64,000 nt of DNA from JBFFMO01 sp041390025 (lineage in GTDB: Bacteria > Myxococcota_A > Bradymonadia > Bradymonadales > Bradymonadaceae), in the NCBI GenBank assembly GCA_041390025.1, contig JAWKQR010000001.1, positions 1-64,000 of the forward strand, given 5' to 3'. Every line of letters begins with the position of its first letter. Positions within the stretch are counted from its first letter, which is position 1. Under the pieces are notes generated by a model that did not search any database, had not been told where the DNA came from, and worked only from the letters and a program-made list of their open reading frames with translations. Positions 20,051-29,605 of this stretch are shown one piece after another. The position numbers were made by a program, and so were the translations under genes.

Positions 20051-20161
20051 GTTTGCTGAGTCCACGATAGGAGGGGTTGATTGTTGAACGAAGATGGTGT
20101 TTTTTGAACAGATTGGGTGCGAAAACGGAACAGTGGAACAACCACCCGGCTGGAGGACTCG

Positions 20162-21031
20162 ATGATCACGCCCATCCCGTCATCTGAAGACCTAGAGACG
20201 TTCTTAGCGATCGTGGAAGCTGGTTCGTTGAATGGGGCATCTCGAAAGCTGTCGCTGCCAAAATCGACGCTGAGTCGGCGCCTCACCAGGTTGGAGTCGG
20301 TGTTGAACGTGCGTCTGTTTGTGCGCAACCGACATCGTTTGGAGTTGAGCGAGACGGGGGTTGCGCTACTCGAACCAGCGCGCATTTCGTTGGCGTCGCT
20401 GCGCGACCTGACGAACGCCGCCGATAGTAGCACGGCCGTGCCCGCGGGACGTCTACGCGTCAGCATTCCCATTGATTTGCTTGGCCTACATCATTTATGG
20501 CTCGGGTTTATCGAGCGGTTTCCCAGCGTGGCGCTTGAGCTTGAACCGAGCAATTACCACGTCGATCCGGTGGCCGAGCGATTCGATCTAGCGCTTCGCG
20601 GCGGGCGGGGCCCGGACGATTCGCTGGTCGCCCGGACTGTGGGCAGCTACCAACTCATCGCGGTGGCGAGTCCTGATTACATCGATCGGTGGGGGACGTT
20701 GGAGGAGGCCGCGTCGCTGCGGCAACACTCCTGCATTCTGTTCCGCGCGATGTCTCACCGGCCGGGTCACCCTGATCGACCAGAACTGCCGCACCGACAC
20801 ATCATCTGTCCAGATGAGCGAACCGCCCTCGATGGTGCCATTCGTGGACTCGGGATCGCGATCCTAAGAGCGGACGTTGTTCAACCAAGCATCGACTCAG
20901 GCCAGCTGCAGCCTGTGCTGCAGGCCTACAACCCACTGTCGATTCCGTTGTTTGCCGTGTATCCGGAACGCTCCCACCTTCGTGCCGCCGTGACGGCGTT
21001 CATCGACTACGTGAGCGCGCAATTGAACTAG
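20162..21031 (+). CDS. LysR-family transcriptional regulator
   Basis: About 289 residues. ATG 20162 is set by GGAGG six bases upstream and by the standard N-terminus. A winged helix-turn-helix (residues about 5-65) contains FLAIVEAGSLNGASRKL and PKSTLSRRLTRLE, typical of LysR. A periplasmic-binding-protein-like effector domain follows (residues about 90-289) with the GRLRVSIP opening strand and the RGLGIAI-like segment near residue 235. It is divergent from the DABB-like lipoprotein, the arrangement in which a LysR protein usually controls its neighbour and itself. Confidence 0.9.
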   Translation: MITPIPSSEDLETFLAIVEAGSLNGASRKLSLPKSTLSRRLTRLESVLNVRLFVRNRHRLELSETGVALLEPARISLASLRDLTNAADSSTAVPAGRLRVSIPIDLLGLHHLWLGFIERFPSVALELEPSNYHVDPVAERFDLALRGGRGPDDSLVARTVGSYQLIAVASPDYIDRWGTLEEAASLRQHSCILFRAMSHRPGHPDRPELPHRHIICPDERTALDGAIRGLGIAILRADVVQPSIDSGQLQPVLQAYNPLSIPLFAVYPERSHLRAAVTAFIDYVSAQLN

Positions 21032-21033
21032 GG

Positions 21034-21693
21034 CTATTGCAGCCCAGCGCCGGCGTACTGAACCGTTAGCGTGTACGAGCCGATGTCGGTCGTGACCGCC
21101 GTCACGATGACCGTTGTGTCCTCGGGTCGAAGCATCACTTGGCACAGTGACGATCCCGAGCACGGATAAAGCTGGTTCGAATACCCGCCGTAGACGTTGA
21201 CCGACCATGTGCCGCTGCCACCTCCCGTGATCGACGCCGACAGCGGGCTGCCCGAATCCACATCAAAGAAGTACGAATCAGGTGTTCCGGTCGACGCCGA
21301 ATCGGACAATGTTCGGGTCTTCATCGCCCAGCCCGTCGTGTCGTAAACATTAGGATCTACGCCTGAATCGCTTCCCAGGTCGTCGCCGGCATCCACAGAC
21401 GTTGCGTCAGCGGAATCCGCGTCGGTCATCTCGGCATCGATGGCCGCATCGTTGCCTGCATCGTCGCCTGCGTCCTGCAAAGCCGACGCGTCCTCCCCGA
21501 GGTCAGGCATCACACCTGAGTCGGGAAGGTTGCCATCCATGGCGGCGTCAGCGACCGAGCCGAGATCCTGGCCGGAGTCCCGTTCATCTTGGTTGCAAAC
21601 CCGTCCCTGATTGTCACAGACCGGCTGTTGCGTGTCTGAACACGCGACGGCCGTGACCAAGGTGCAGGCGAGTCCGAAACGTAAGGTGAGCAT
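21034..21693 (-). CDS. Lipoprotein with Asp-rich linker and a small beta-rich domain
   Basis: About 219 residues from ATG 21693, giving a signal peptide ending in a lipobox (AVAC). A long low-complexity acidic linker follows (residues about 30-120, rich in DAGDD and DA repeats), then a beta domain of about 95 residues (SYFFDVDSGSPLSASITGG ... YTLTVQYAG) that resembles bacterial pre-peptidase C-terminal (PPC) beta sandwiches. The linker probably extends the domain away from the membrane. Only five bases separate it from the upstream gene, so they are likely co-transcribed. Confidence 0.7.
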   Translation of the reverse strand: MLTLRFGLACTLVTAVACSDTQQPVCDNQGRVCNQDERDSGQDLGSVADAAMDGNLPDSGVMPDLGEDASALQDAGDDAGNDAAIDAEMTDADSADATSVDAGDDLGSDSGVDPNVYDTTGWAMKTRTLSDSASTGTPDSYFFDVDSGSPLSASITGGGSGTWSVNVYGGYSNQLYPCSGSSLCQVMLRPEDTTVIVTAVTTDIGSYTLTVQYAGAGLQ

Positions 21694-21698
21694 GGTGG

Positions 21699-23126
21699 TT
21701 ACTTGCTGACTTGGTATTCGCCGATCATCATCATGCCCCAATCGCCGCTGAAATCGACCTGGCCGACCAATGGCATCATGGCGAACTGCAGCTTCTGCAT
21801 GTTCTCTGGCGTGTCCGTGACCGTAGCGTTGGCGCCGTCGCCAGCCGGTTCATACTCGACACCGGCTGCGTCCAAAGCCTCGAAAAAAGCGTTGCGCGCT
21901 GCGTCGCGCTTGGCAACAAACGCGGCATCCTTGGCCGAATAGTCATGGCGCAGGAAGAATGAAGGGTCGAAATCGTTGAACAATTTGCCCATGTTCATGC
22001 GGAATTCGCGGGGCTCGATGGTGTACTCTTGGCCGGTCAGATCGGAGGCCACCGCGCGCTGCCAGTACCAGTAGCCGCGGCTTGCCAACAACAACTCCAG
22101 ATAACCAGCGAAGTCGACCTCAAGGGTCTCCATCTCTTCGCCGCAGTAGTGGTAATAGACCGTTGGGTTGTCCGAGCCGTCCAGATAAAGCGCTGCGCAG
22201 GCTTCGGGCACAAAGAAGTCCATGGGGTGAAGTGGCTTGAAGCGCTTGTCGTCCCAATCTTCGTCGAACCAGATCATATCCTGCCAGTCGCCCAAACACT
22301 CGAGCAACGGCACGATGCGGATGTTGCCGTGCGAGCTTCGATCTTGAGATTCGCCGACGATCTTCCATTCGAGCTCTAGGCCATCCATCTGCGTGTAAAA
22401 GTCGATCATCGACTGCGGCATGGGGTGCAACGCCTTTGCGGCTTCCAAGTCCTCGGCCGAAACCGGAGGGGCGACCTTGTATTTGATGACCTCGATCGCG
22501 GGATTCGCGCGCAGCTCCTCGACCATCGCGTTGAAGCGGGCGAGGTACGGCGTGGGGTCGAGCGGCATCGGCAACGAACGCACGGGGATTTCGGTAAACC
22601 CAAAGTCGTCTTCGACGGCGTCTTCGTACATCGACGCGCCGCCGCCTTCGACGATGGCCAACACGTGTTTGGCCGAGGCATCCACGGGTGTGCCTTTGAC
22701 GTCGGCCCACACCTTGAGCTCAAGCCGAACGCGAGGGTCGTTGTACGCGGCGTCGGGCTCAAGGCCCAACTGACGCATCGCCGCGGGGATATCGATGCGA
22801 ATCATGCAGAACGAGTCTTTGATGACGTCCCCGCCCTTGGCAACGTACGGCCACGAAACATCGCTCCCGATGATCTCGCCTTCGTTCTTTTCTTCGGCGA
22901 TTTCGACGGTGCGGTACGTGCCTTCGTCTTCCAGAATCGCGGTCAGACGAAACCCGTGGTTCAGGATGACGGCTTCTTTGGCGAAGTGAACTTCGATGCG
23001 GCCTTTGAGCACGCTGTCGCCGACGGGAAACGTCGCGCTCGCGGGTTGTTCACGTTCGATTTCGGTGATGAAAACGCTGACGCCGTGACCACCCACTAGA
23101 TTTTTGATTTTGTCGAAAAAGCCCAT
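21699..23126 (-). CDS. SMI1/KNR4 (SUKH)-like protein with an N-terminal arrestin-like domain
   Basis: A 475-residue soluble protein without signal peptide. Residues 1 to about 150 form a beta-rich domain (GDSVLKGRIEVHF, ATFPVGD) like sporulation-control/arrestin-type folds. Residues about 225-370 look like a SUKH domain: helix ending HPMPQSMIDFYTQMDGLEL, then NIRIVPLLECLGDW, an acidic segment and a closing strand with TVYYHYCGEE. The C-terminal 100 residues are unassigned. SUKH domains occur in toxin-immunity proteins and in yeast Smi1, but no toxin gene lies beside this one. It is followed at five bases by a lipoprotein gene. The domain assignments are inferences from pattern. Confidence 0.6.
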   Translation of the reverse strand: MGFFDKIKNLVGGHGVSVFITEIEREQPASATFPVGDSVLKGRIEVHFAKEAVILNHGFRLTAILEDEGTYRTVEIAEEKNEGEIIGSDVSWPYVAKGGDVIKDSFCMIRIDIPAAMRQLGLEPDAAYNDPRVRLELKVWADVKGTPVDASAKHVLAIVEGGGASMYEDAVEDDFGFTEIPVRSLPMPLDPTPYLARFNAMVEELRANPAIEVIKYKVAPPVSAEDLEAAKALHPMPQSMIDFYTQMDGLELEWKIVGESQDRSSHGNIRIVPLLECLGDWQDMIWFDEDWDDKRFKPLHPMDFFVPEACAALYLDGSDNPTVYYHYCGEEMETLEVDFAGYLELLLASRGYWYWQRAVASDLTGQEYTIEPREFRMNMGKLFNDFDPSFFLRHDYSAKDAAFVAKRDAARNAFFEALDAAGVEYEPAGDGANATVTDTPENMQKLQFAMMPLVGQVDFSGDWGMMMIGEYQVSK

Positions 23127-23214
23127 CGTTCACTCCAATTCATTCATGTTGTGGAGCGATGATGGCGACCGGGGTGTGGGATAGCGACTGAAAGTACCTG
23201 AAAGTTCGGTTCAC

Positions 23215-24138
23215 CTATCGGAGCTGGAAAACTTGCAGTTCGTTTGTGTCCTGTAGCGCGACGTAGACAAAACCGTCGACGACGTGGAGCGCCGAAATGA
23301 AACCGGGCAAATCAACAGAAGTGGCTTCGTATTTGAGCTTGAGCTGCCCGGCATTGTCGACGCCGAGCACCACAGGCCGGCCAGACAGCATGTCGACATC
23401 GACGACGATGAGTTCCTCTCCAAGGTCGATGGTCTCGGCGATGTTCCAATCATCCATCATCAGGGCAGTGGCGTTTTGCGCGACGATCCCATTTGCGATG
23501 ACACTGTGTTCCGAGCTCGCGGCTAGGCTGCCCGTCTCGAGATCGATTAAGGTGGGCTGTTGCCCAGCCTGTTGGTAGCCCACGCTGTAGCTCCTGCCAT
23601 CTTGGAATCTCGCGACCCGAGCCAACGTGTCGTTCCATCCCAGCTCGGACCATGTCGCAAAGCCGTCCATGAGCTGAAGTTCGCCGTCCAGGCTGGCGAG
23701 CGTGTAGTCCGATAGCATGGGGGCATCGTCGGTGCCTTCCGAGATTTCGAACATGAAGCCGGCCGAAGTTACGGCGCAATTGAACGTCGTGAAGAACGTG
23801 GCTGTATCGAGTTCCTTCGGCATCGGGAAGGTCGTCGGCTCCGCCCATGATACTCCATCGCGTTTCGCGACAAAGAATCCGTCGACGTTTCCGCCGCAAA
23901 CCCATGTTTCGTTTTGGTAGATGCCCGCATTCAGGCCATCCGTCACTGTTCCCATGGACTCAGATGCGGTGCCATCCAGCGAGAAAATCGCTCCGTCGAC
24001 CACCATTAAATCCCCGGAAAATCGAGCCGATTGGGTGTAGCTCAGTGAACTCTGGGCAACTTCTATGAGCGTTGATGGTGAGTTTTCGGAATCGCCGCAT
24101 GCAGCGATCAATAATATTAGGCAGGCGGTTTTCTTCAT
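23215..24138 (-). CDS. Lipoprotein, probably a beta-propeller-like surface protein
   Basis: About 307 residues from the second ATG (24138), giving MKKTACLILLIAACG with a clear lipobox. The mature part is made of repeated beta-strand phrases (GDLMVVDGAIFSLDG, GELQLMDGFATW, EELIVVDVDMLSGRP, HVVDGFVYVALQD) suggesting a propeller of about five or six blades. No enzymatic motif is visible. It starts and ends far from its neighbours and appears to be monocistronic. Confidence 0.65.
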   Translation of the reverse strand: MKKTACLILLIAACGDSENSPSTLIEVAQSSLSYTQSARFSGDLMVVDGAIFSLDGTASESMGTVTDGLNAGIYQNETWVCGGNVDGFFVAKRDGVSWAEPTTFPMPKELDTATFFTTFNCAVTSAGFMFEISEGTDDAPMLSDYTLASLDGELQLMDGFATWSELGWNDTLARVARFQDGRSYSVGYQQAGQQPTLIDLETGSLAASSEHSVIANGIVAQNATALMMDDWNIAETIDLGEELIVVDVDMLSGRPVVLGVDNAGQLKLKYEATSVDLPGFISALHVVDGFVYVALQDTNELQVFQLR

Positions 24139-24315
24139 TTCCATCCATTTTGTTAGACGCGAACGAGCCTACGCACTAACTGACCTACGCTCAAATGCGG
24201 CCCCACACCGGCGGTAACGTGACGTTTTCGGGCGTTACGGCAAGAAGCAACGGTCGTATTTGAGAAAAACTCGTAGGTTGGCCACCATGTGGCGGTCCGA
24301 AGTGTGAGTCATTTG

Positions 24316-24498
24316 ATGAAGTATTTATGGGTTGTGATTTTGATTTTGGCGGCTTGCGGAGACGACGAGCCGGATCCCTTGAAAAAGTGCCTGACTGAAG
24401 AAACGGTTAGAGCCTTGATCCGTCTGAACCATTCATCTACATTCGCGCTGCACCAATACAAAACTTTGGAGGGAGCGTGCGCGTTATTTCGTTTTTGA
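24316..24498 (+). CDS. Small putative lipoprotein
   Basis: A 60-residue frame from ATG 24316 encoding MKYLWVVILILAACGDDEPD, a short signal peptide with lipobox, followed by about 40 residues containing two further cysteines. No clear ribosome binding site is present. The 3' end overlaps the start of the serine hydrolase gene by 22 bases, which suggests coupling. It could be a genuine small lipoprotein or the remnant of a longer one. Confidence 0.45.
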   Translation: MKYLWVVILILAACGDDEPDPLKKCLTEETVRALIRLNHSSTFALHQYKTLEGACALFRF

Positions 24499-27187
24499 TC
24501 ACCTTGGGGAGTTTCCTCTTCTGCAACATCAACCTCGCAAATGCTCAGCAATCAGATTTGACTGGTGTTCAGCAGCCTCAGGCATTTGAGCCAAAGTTTC
24601 CACAAGCCAGTTTCTTTGTGATGACCCAAGATGGCGGCTGGTTCTTGGACCTAGGCGCTGCACAACCCCTTTGGGTGGGGCTATCGGCCGACTTTGCGTA
24701 TGCGCTAAGAAACTCGGGCCAAATCGTAGCTGCAGCAGGCGCACCCAACGGTGACTGGATTCTGGTCAACTCAATGGGCATCGTGGCATCAAGTCTAAAT
24801 AACACCCCCGAGGGAGCACTACTTCACTCCAAAGTCGCACAGTATGGGGCATCGACCACTTCGATCGTTTTTGATTCCGATGGCCAAGGATTTGCCGTCG
24901 TTGGAAACGGTGAAATCTTCACTCGCTATATGCCAAACAGCTTTTATTCAGCTGTACTGGATGCTCGGCGAGCACAACGTAGGATTCTTCACGCAGCAGT
25001 CGATAATGGGCGATGGGCGTTGGTCTGCGATGGTTGGTCCGCGACGTCCGGAGCCTCCGCACTTCTCGACGCCTTGAATTTGAGTACCGCTGCCGGCAAA
25101 GAGGTTGGCCAAGTTTTCTTGTCCGGCACAGACGGTTGGGCTTTTTCAGAGCAGCCCCGTGCACAGGGAACCAGCATTTTAGACAGACTGGAACGACGGC
25201 CATTTTCGATCGGGGCTGTCAACTATCAAAACTTGATGGATATGTTTGTAGGTCAGCAAGTCGTTGCATTTAGTATCGCCACCATAAACACACAGACCGG
25301 TGCGCGTGAGCAACGAGGATACGGTGTCAAAGAGTCGGGAACGGAGCGTTTTGTCGGGGTTGATACCAAGTTCGAAGTGCAATCCATCAGTAAGACGGTT
25401 GGCGCGCTAACAACTCTGGCCTCGCTCACCAAGCAAACATCAAATTTCGGCCTTACCTCAACCATTTCGAACTTTCCGTCGTCTACGATTTCTTCCTGGC
25501 GAAACAGCCTGAGTGTTGACTACAGCAGTAGCGCCACTGTTTGGGACATCTTGACGCATACGTCTGGTTTGGAGCCCGGCGGAGCGCCAGTCTACACAAG
25601 CCAAGAGAGCCTTGTTGACTTGTTGAGAGGTACGTCACAGTCATGTCCATCCTGCCCTGGTGCGTTTGGACCGCTGGTGCTAAGCCGGGCGAAGAGTATA
25701 ACTACAGCGGCGGTGGTCTGCTGGTGGCTGAGGCGATCGTTGAGTCGATGAGGAACACAACCTACGAAACAGCGGCGTCTCAGTTAATTTTTCAGCCGCT
25801 GGGATTGATGCGTAGCTCCTACGACGACATCGATGTCGAATATGCAGCGGGTGATTTTGTCCAACGACATGATGTCAACAACGTTCCAATGGCACGGAAC
25901 TATTTGATGCAGTGGAATGGGGCCGCTGGCCTATTGTCGACGCCATCGGATTTGGTTTCGATCGCTAGCGTGATTCTCAACGACGGTCTGCCGTACGTGA
26001 ACGCACCAGCCAACCAAAGACTGGTTTACAACACGCTGATTGACAAAATGTTTCAGCCACGTTCGGTACGGAAAGGAACCACGGCAATGGGTGTTGGTTT
26101 GGGGGTTAGCGAACGCGCGATGGGCAACATCAACTGTTGGGATCCCACGGATGAGTCGGTCATTATCGCCGGTCACGGCGGTTCGATCCGAGGTATGAGG
26201 TCACAATTGGTGTTGAATAGGCAGACCGGGGAAGCATTTGCATTCGAGTTGGTCGGTTTGGAAGCGGGCTTAGACGAAATGCGAACAGATATTTCTGGTG
26301 CGCTAGCTAACATCCTCGGGGGATCGTGGGTCACGTGCTGGACTTCCGGGACTTCGCCAGGATTACTACCTCACGCTGTTTGGTTGGGCGATTTTGACAA
26401 TGACGGCGCGGAGGATCTGTTTGTCGCGGAAGCGTTTGCGGTGAAAGGACGGTTTTCTGGGAACAACACACTTCGAAATTTCCAGATACCCATTTCAGGC
26501 GGTTGTCCAGACTGCGAGTTCAAGACTGTAAAAACCCAATGCGGCGGCCCAGACCAAGTCCTTGGAACAAATGCTGCTCAAGGCCTGTCTCTATTGTACC
26601 AGGTTGGCGCTAACGGAATCACGGTCACGAACGTTGGCGGCGCAACCGGATATGCGTGGTTCAATTCACTAACGGGGCAATGCAAAATCGCACCCTACTG
26701 GCGAGTCGTCGTCGCCCATCAGACCTGGCCCAGCCGCGCTGACCAATTTTACACCCTAATTAAGTACAAGACTAGCCCGTATCAATATCAATGGTTCTAC
26801 CTTCCACATCCCGAAGCCGTGTTCTTTGAAGAGAGCGGAACCCTCTGGGCGTACAGAAATGGAACGTGGTGGAGTTCAACTAATGGCGATGCTTGGGACC
26901 AAAAGAGCAACGTATGGGGCACGACCGGTGACATTCCGTTCGGCAGCCGCGTGCTGTATCGACCAAGCAATCATCAGTGGTTTTATCGAGCAAACGCCTG
27001 GAGTCCTACAGCGTGGTCGATCACCTATGGCATCGAAAGTGACGAGCCCTTTTTCGGGCAGTTTCCGTACGGTCAGGGGTTTGCTGATCATATCATTCAG
27101 TACCGTCCATCTAATCGTCAGTTCTACCGAAAGCCACTAAACACGAGTGTTGCTTCTACGGTTGTGAGAGTGCCCCAAGCCTGGTGA
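24477..27187 (+). CDS. Exported serine hydrolase (beta-lactamase/penicillin-binding family), frame-broken
   Basis: Starts at GTG 24477 just behind GGAGGG; a signal peptide ends ANAQQ. Residues about 25-215 form an unassigned beta-rich N-domain. The class C beta-lactamase/D-peptidase fold follows, with SxxK as SISK, a YxN-type YNYSGGG and an HGG motif (GHGGSIRG). The frame stops at 25751, but the hydrolase continues one frame over from about 25670 (AGAKPGEEYNYSGGG) to 27187, so one base is missing near 25665-25680. The C-terminal 280 residues hold an FG-GAP-like DFDNDGAEDLFV segment and an aromatic-rich region (YRPSNHQWFY, YRPSNRQFYR). Substrates may be peptides or esters. This stretch is AT-richer than its surroundings. 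Confidence 0.75.
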
Positions 27188-27204
27188 TTTGGTTGAGTCA
27201 ACGA

Positions 27205-29367
27205 ATGAAGAATGCGATTCTGGTGATGTTGTGTTTGGCCGCATGCAGTGATGACCATCCCGAACAGATTTTGCCGCCGGTTGCATGCGCGCCCCAGTCG
27301 GACGTCGATACCGATGGCGATGGGGTGGTCGACGAGTGTGATGTGTGTCCAAACATCGCTGATCCCGAGCAGGTTGATAGTGACCACGATGGGAAGGGCG
27401 ACGCGTGCAGTGATGACGACGACGGCGACGGAATCCTAGACGACGCCGACACCTGCCCGCTGATTTTCAACCCCAACCAGCGCGATGGCGACTCGGATGG
27501 TCAAGGCGACGTCTGCGATCCCACACCGTTTGGGGATGTGGATACCGATGGCGACGCTGTCCCGGACGCGCTGGATAACTGCGTTTCAACGGCGAACGCC
27601 GACCAAGAGGATACTGACGGGGATGGCGTTGGAAATGCTTGCGATTCGTGCCCGAACGCGGTCAACGGCAACCAACGTGACCTCGACAAGGACGGCGTCG
27701 GTGATGCCTGTGACGACGATGTTGCGTTTACGGTGGAAGGCGCGAGCATTTCTGACATCCATGTCGCCATTCAAAGCGGCGCGACGACCTGCGAAGCCGT
27801 GGTGCAAGATTACCTGCAGCGGATGTGGATGTACGACTTGGACACACGTCGCGGTGCGGTGATGAACGCCTTGATCGAGGTCAGCCCGACCATCCTGCAG
27901 CAGGCGCGCGACCTGGATCAGGCGTATGCCATGTCCGGAAGCCTGAGTGGGCCCCTGCATTGTGCGCCGTTTATCGTCAAAGCCAACTACGCCAACACGG
28001 AATTGGCGGCGTCGAGTGGGACGGTTGGCATGACGGACACCGTTTCGAAGACCGACGCGTTTGTCGTGGGCAAAATGAAGGAGGCCGGCGCCATCCTTAT
28101 CGCGACGGCGAACATGGACGAGCTCGCCTTTGGGGTCTTTGGCATCAGCTCAGATGGCGGCCGGACCGGCAACGCGTTTGATCCTTCCTACAACTCGGGG
28201 GGCTCCAGCGCAGGAAGTGCAGCAAGCATTGCATCAAGCTTTGCCGCGTTTTCCATGGGGACCGACAATTGTGCTTCGTTGACGTTGCCCGCGGCGTTGC
28301 ACGGCTTGGTGACGATGCGATCGACGACTGGCCTAGTCAGCACCAATGGGGTCTTCCCCAGCGGTGTGCTCGATGCCGTCGCAGGGCCGATGACGACGAC
28401 CGTGTCGGACATGGCCACGGTGCTGGACGTGATTGTGAAGCCAGACCACGGTTACATCTGGCAGTCGCAGAAACAGGCCACCCGCGATCAAACCTACGTG
28501 TCACACCTCAAGCGCGACGGCCTGAAGGGCAAACGCATTGGCATCGCGCGCTGGATGGCGCCGGAGGGCGAGATCGAACAGTTTCGATTCATGTTCGAAG
28601 GCGGAAGTCCGGAAGTCCATGCGGTCTTCCAGCAGGTTTTCCGTGACCTGAAATCTCAGGGGGCAGAACTGGTCGAAAACGTCAGTTTCCCATCGCTTTC
28701 GACCAATCGCTATGGAGGCGGCGTGGTCAACGACATGGACGCATTCTTGGCCAACTCCAACGGTCCCATCCACGATTACGATGAGTTCTGCCGCACGGGA
28801 GGATTTTCGAAGTGGGTCTACCCATCCGTCGACGCTTGTTTAGCCGCAGCGGCACGTGGCCGGGCCAGCGACCCGACCTCGGGCGCGGACAAATACGAGT
28901 TCAACCGCGACTACGCCGAGAAGGTCATGGACCGCCTCGGTGTGGACGTATTGGCCTACCCCGTCGATGCGTTGGGGAGCGCTCAACCCAACACCAAACA
29001 GCCCAACTGTTACATCTCAAGCGTGACCGGACTGCCGTCGATCACAGTGGTGGGTGGGGTGCATCCGACCACGGGCATGCCCATCGGCATCATGTTTACG
29101 GCCCGAGCCTTCGACGAAGACACCCTCATCGAGGTGGCCTACGCCTGGGAGCAAGCCACCAAACGCCGTCCGTTGCCACAGATGGGCGAATCCGACGCTC
29201 CGGAGGTCGACATATTCGGGATGAACTTGATGCACCAAACCATCGCTCGGCGTGGTTTTGATGAGGTTCTCAAGACGGGTGGGAAGTTCGACCTAAGTGC
29301 GTCGAAGTATCTCCAGTTGACCACTGACTACCTTCGGTCCATTGAGGCGAGCTGGTTGTTGCCCTGA
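27205..29367 (+). CDS. Lipoprotein with thrombospondin type 3 repeats fused to an amidase-signature domain
   Basis: About 720 residues from ATG 27205 (MKNAILVMLCLAACSD, lipobox LAAC). Residues about 30-175 carry Asp/Asn-rich calcium-binding TSP3 repeats (DTDGDGVVDECDVCPN and similar). Residues about 180 to the end form an amidase-signature enzyme: the catalytic lysine in FIVKANYAN, the Ser-rich GGSSAGSAA loop and MGTDNCASLTLPAA, where the nucleophilic serine normally sits in GTDTGGSIRIPA. Key Ser and Lys positions are retained, though the GG before the nucleophile is CA. It probably hydrolyses amides at the cell surface. It begins 17 bases after the serine hydrolase, so the two may be co-expressed. 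Confidence 0.82.
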   Translation: MKNAILVMLCLAACSDDHPEQILPPVACAPQSDVDTDGDGVVDECDVCPNIADPEQVDSDHDGKGDACSDDDDGDGILDDADTCPLIFNPNQRDGDSDGQGDVCDPTPFGDVDTDGDAVPDALDNCVSTANADQEDTDGDGVGNACDSCPNAVNGNQRDLDKDGVGDACDDDVAFTVEGASISDIHVAIQSGATTCEAVVQDYLQRMWMYDLDTRRGAVMNALIEVSPTILQQARDLDQAYAMSGSLSGPLHCAPFIVKANYANTELAASSGTVGMTDTVSKTDAFVVGKMKEAGAILIATANMDELAFGVFGISSDGGRTGNAFDPSYNSGGSSAGSAASIASSFAAFSMGTDNCASLTLPAALHGLVTMRSTTGLVSTNGVFPSGVLDAVAGPMTTTVSDMATVLDVIVKPDHGYIWQSQKQATRDQTYVSHLKRDGLKGKRIGIARWMAPEGEIEQFRFMFEGGSPEVHAVFQQVFRDLKSQGAELVENVSFPSLSTNRYGGGVVNDMDAFLANSNGPIHDYDEFCRTGGFSKWVYPSVDACLAAAARGRASDPTSGADKYEFNRDYAEKVMDRLGVDVLAYPVDALGSAQPNTKQPNCYISSVTGLPSITVVGGVHPTTGMPIGIMFTARAFDEDTLIEVAYAWEQATKRRPLPQMGESDAPEVDIFGMNLMHQTIARRGFDEVLKTGGKFDLSASKYLQLTTDYLRSIEASWLLP

Positions 29368-29605
29368 AGTGAAACCTTTTGGGGCGACCGAACATCCCAC
29401 ATCCCGGAACGCATCCGCTTTCCAAACGGCCTGAAAATCCAATGTGTTGCTTGCAGCGGTTGTCCGTAGGTGATAAACGCGCGCTCGCAGACGGCATGGG
29501 CCGTTACGAATAACACTTGAAAAGTTGAGCGCGGTTTCGTAGTCAGAGGCGCTCAAATTCACCCCCGGCGTGTACATGACACGTCACGGAAGTAGGTAGG
29601 ACACC

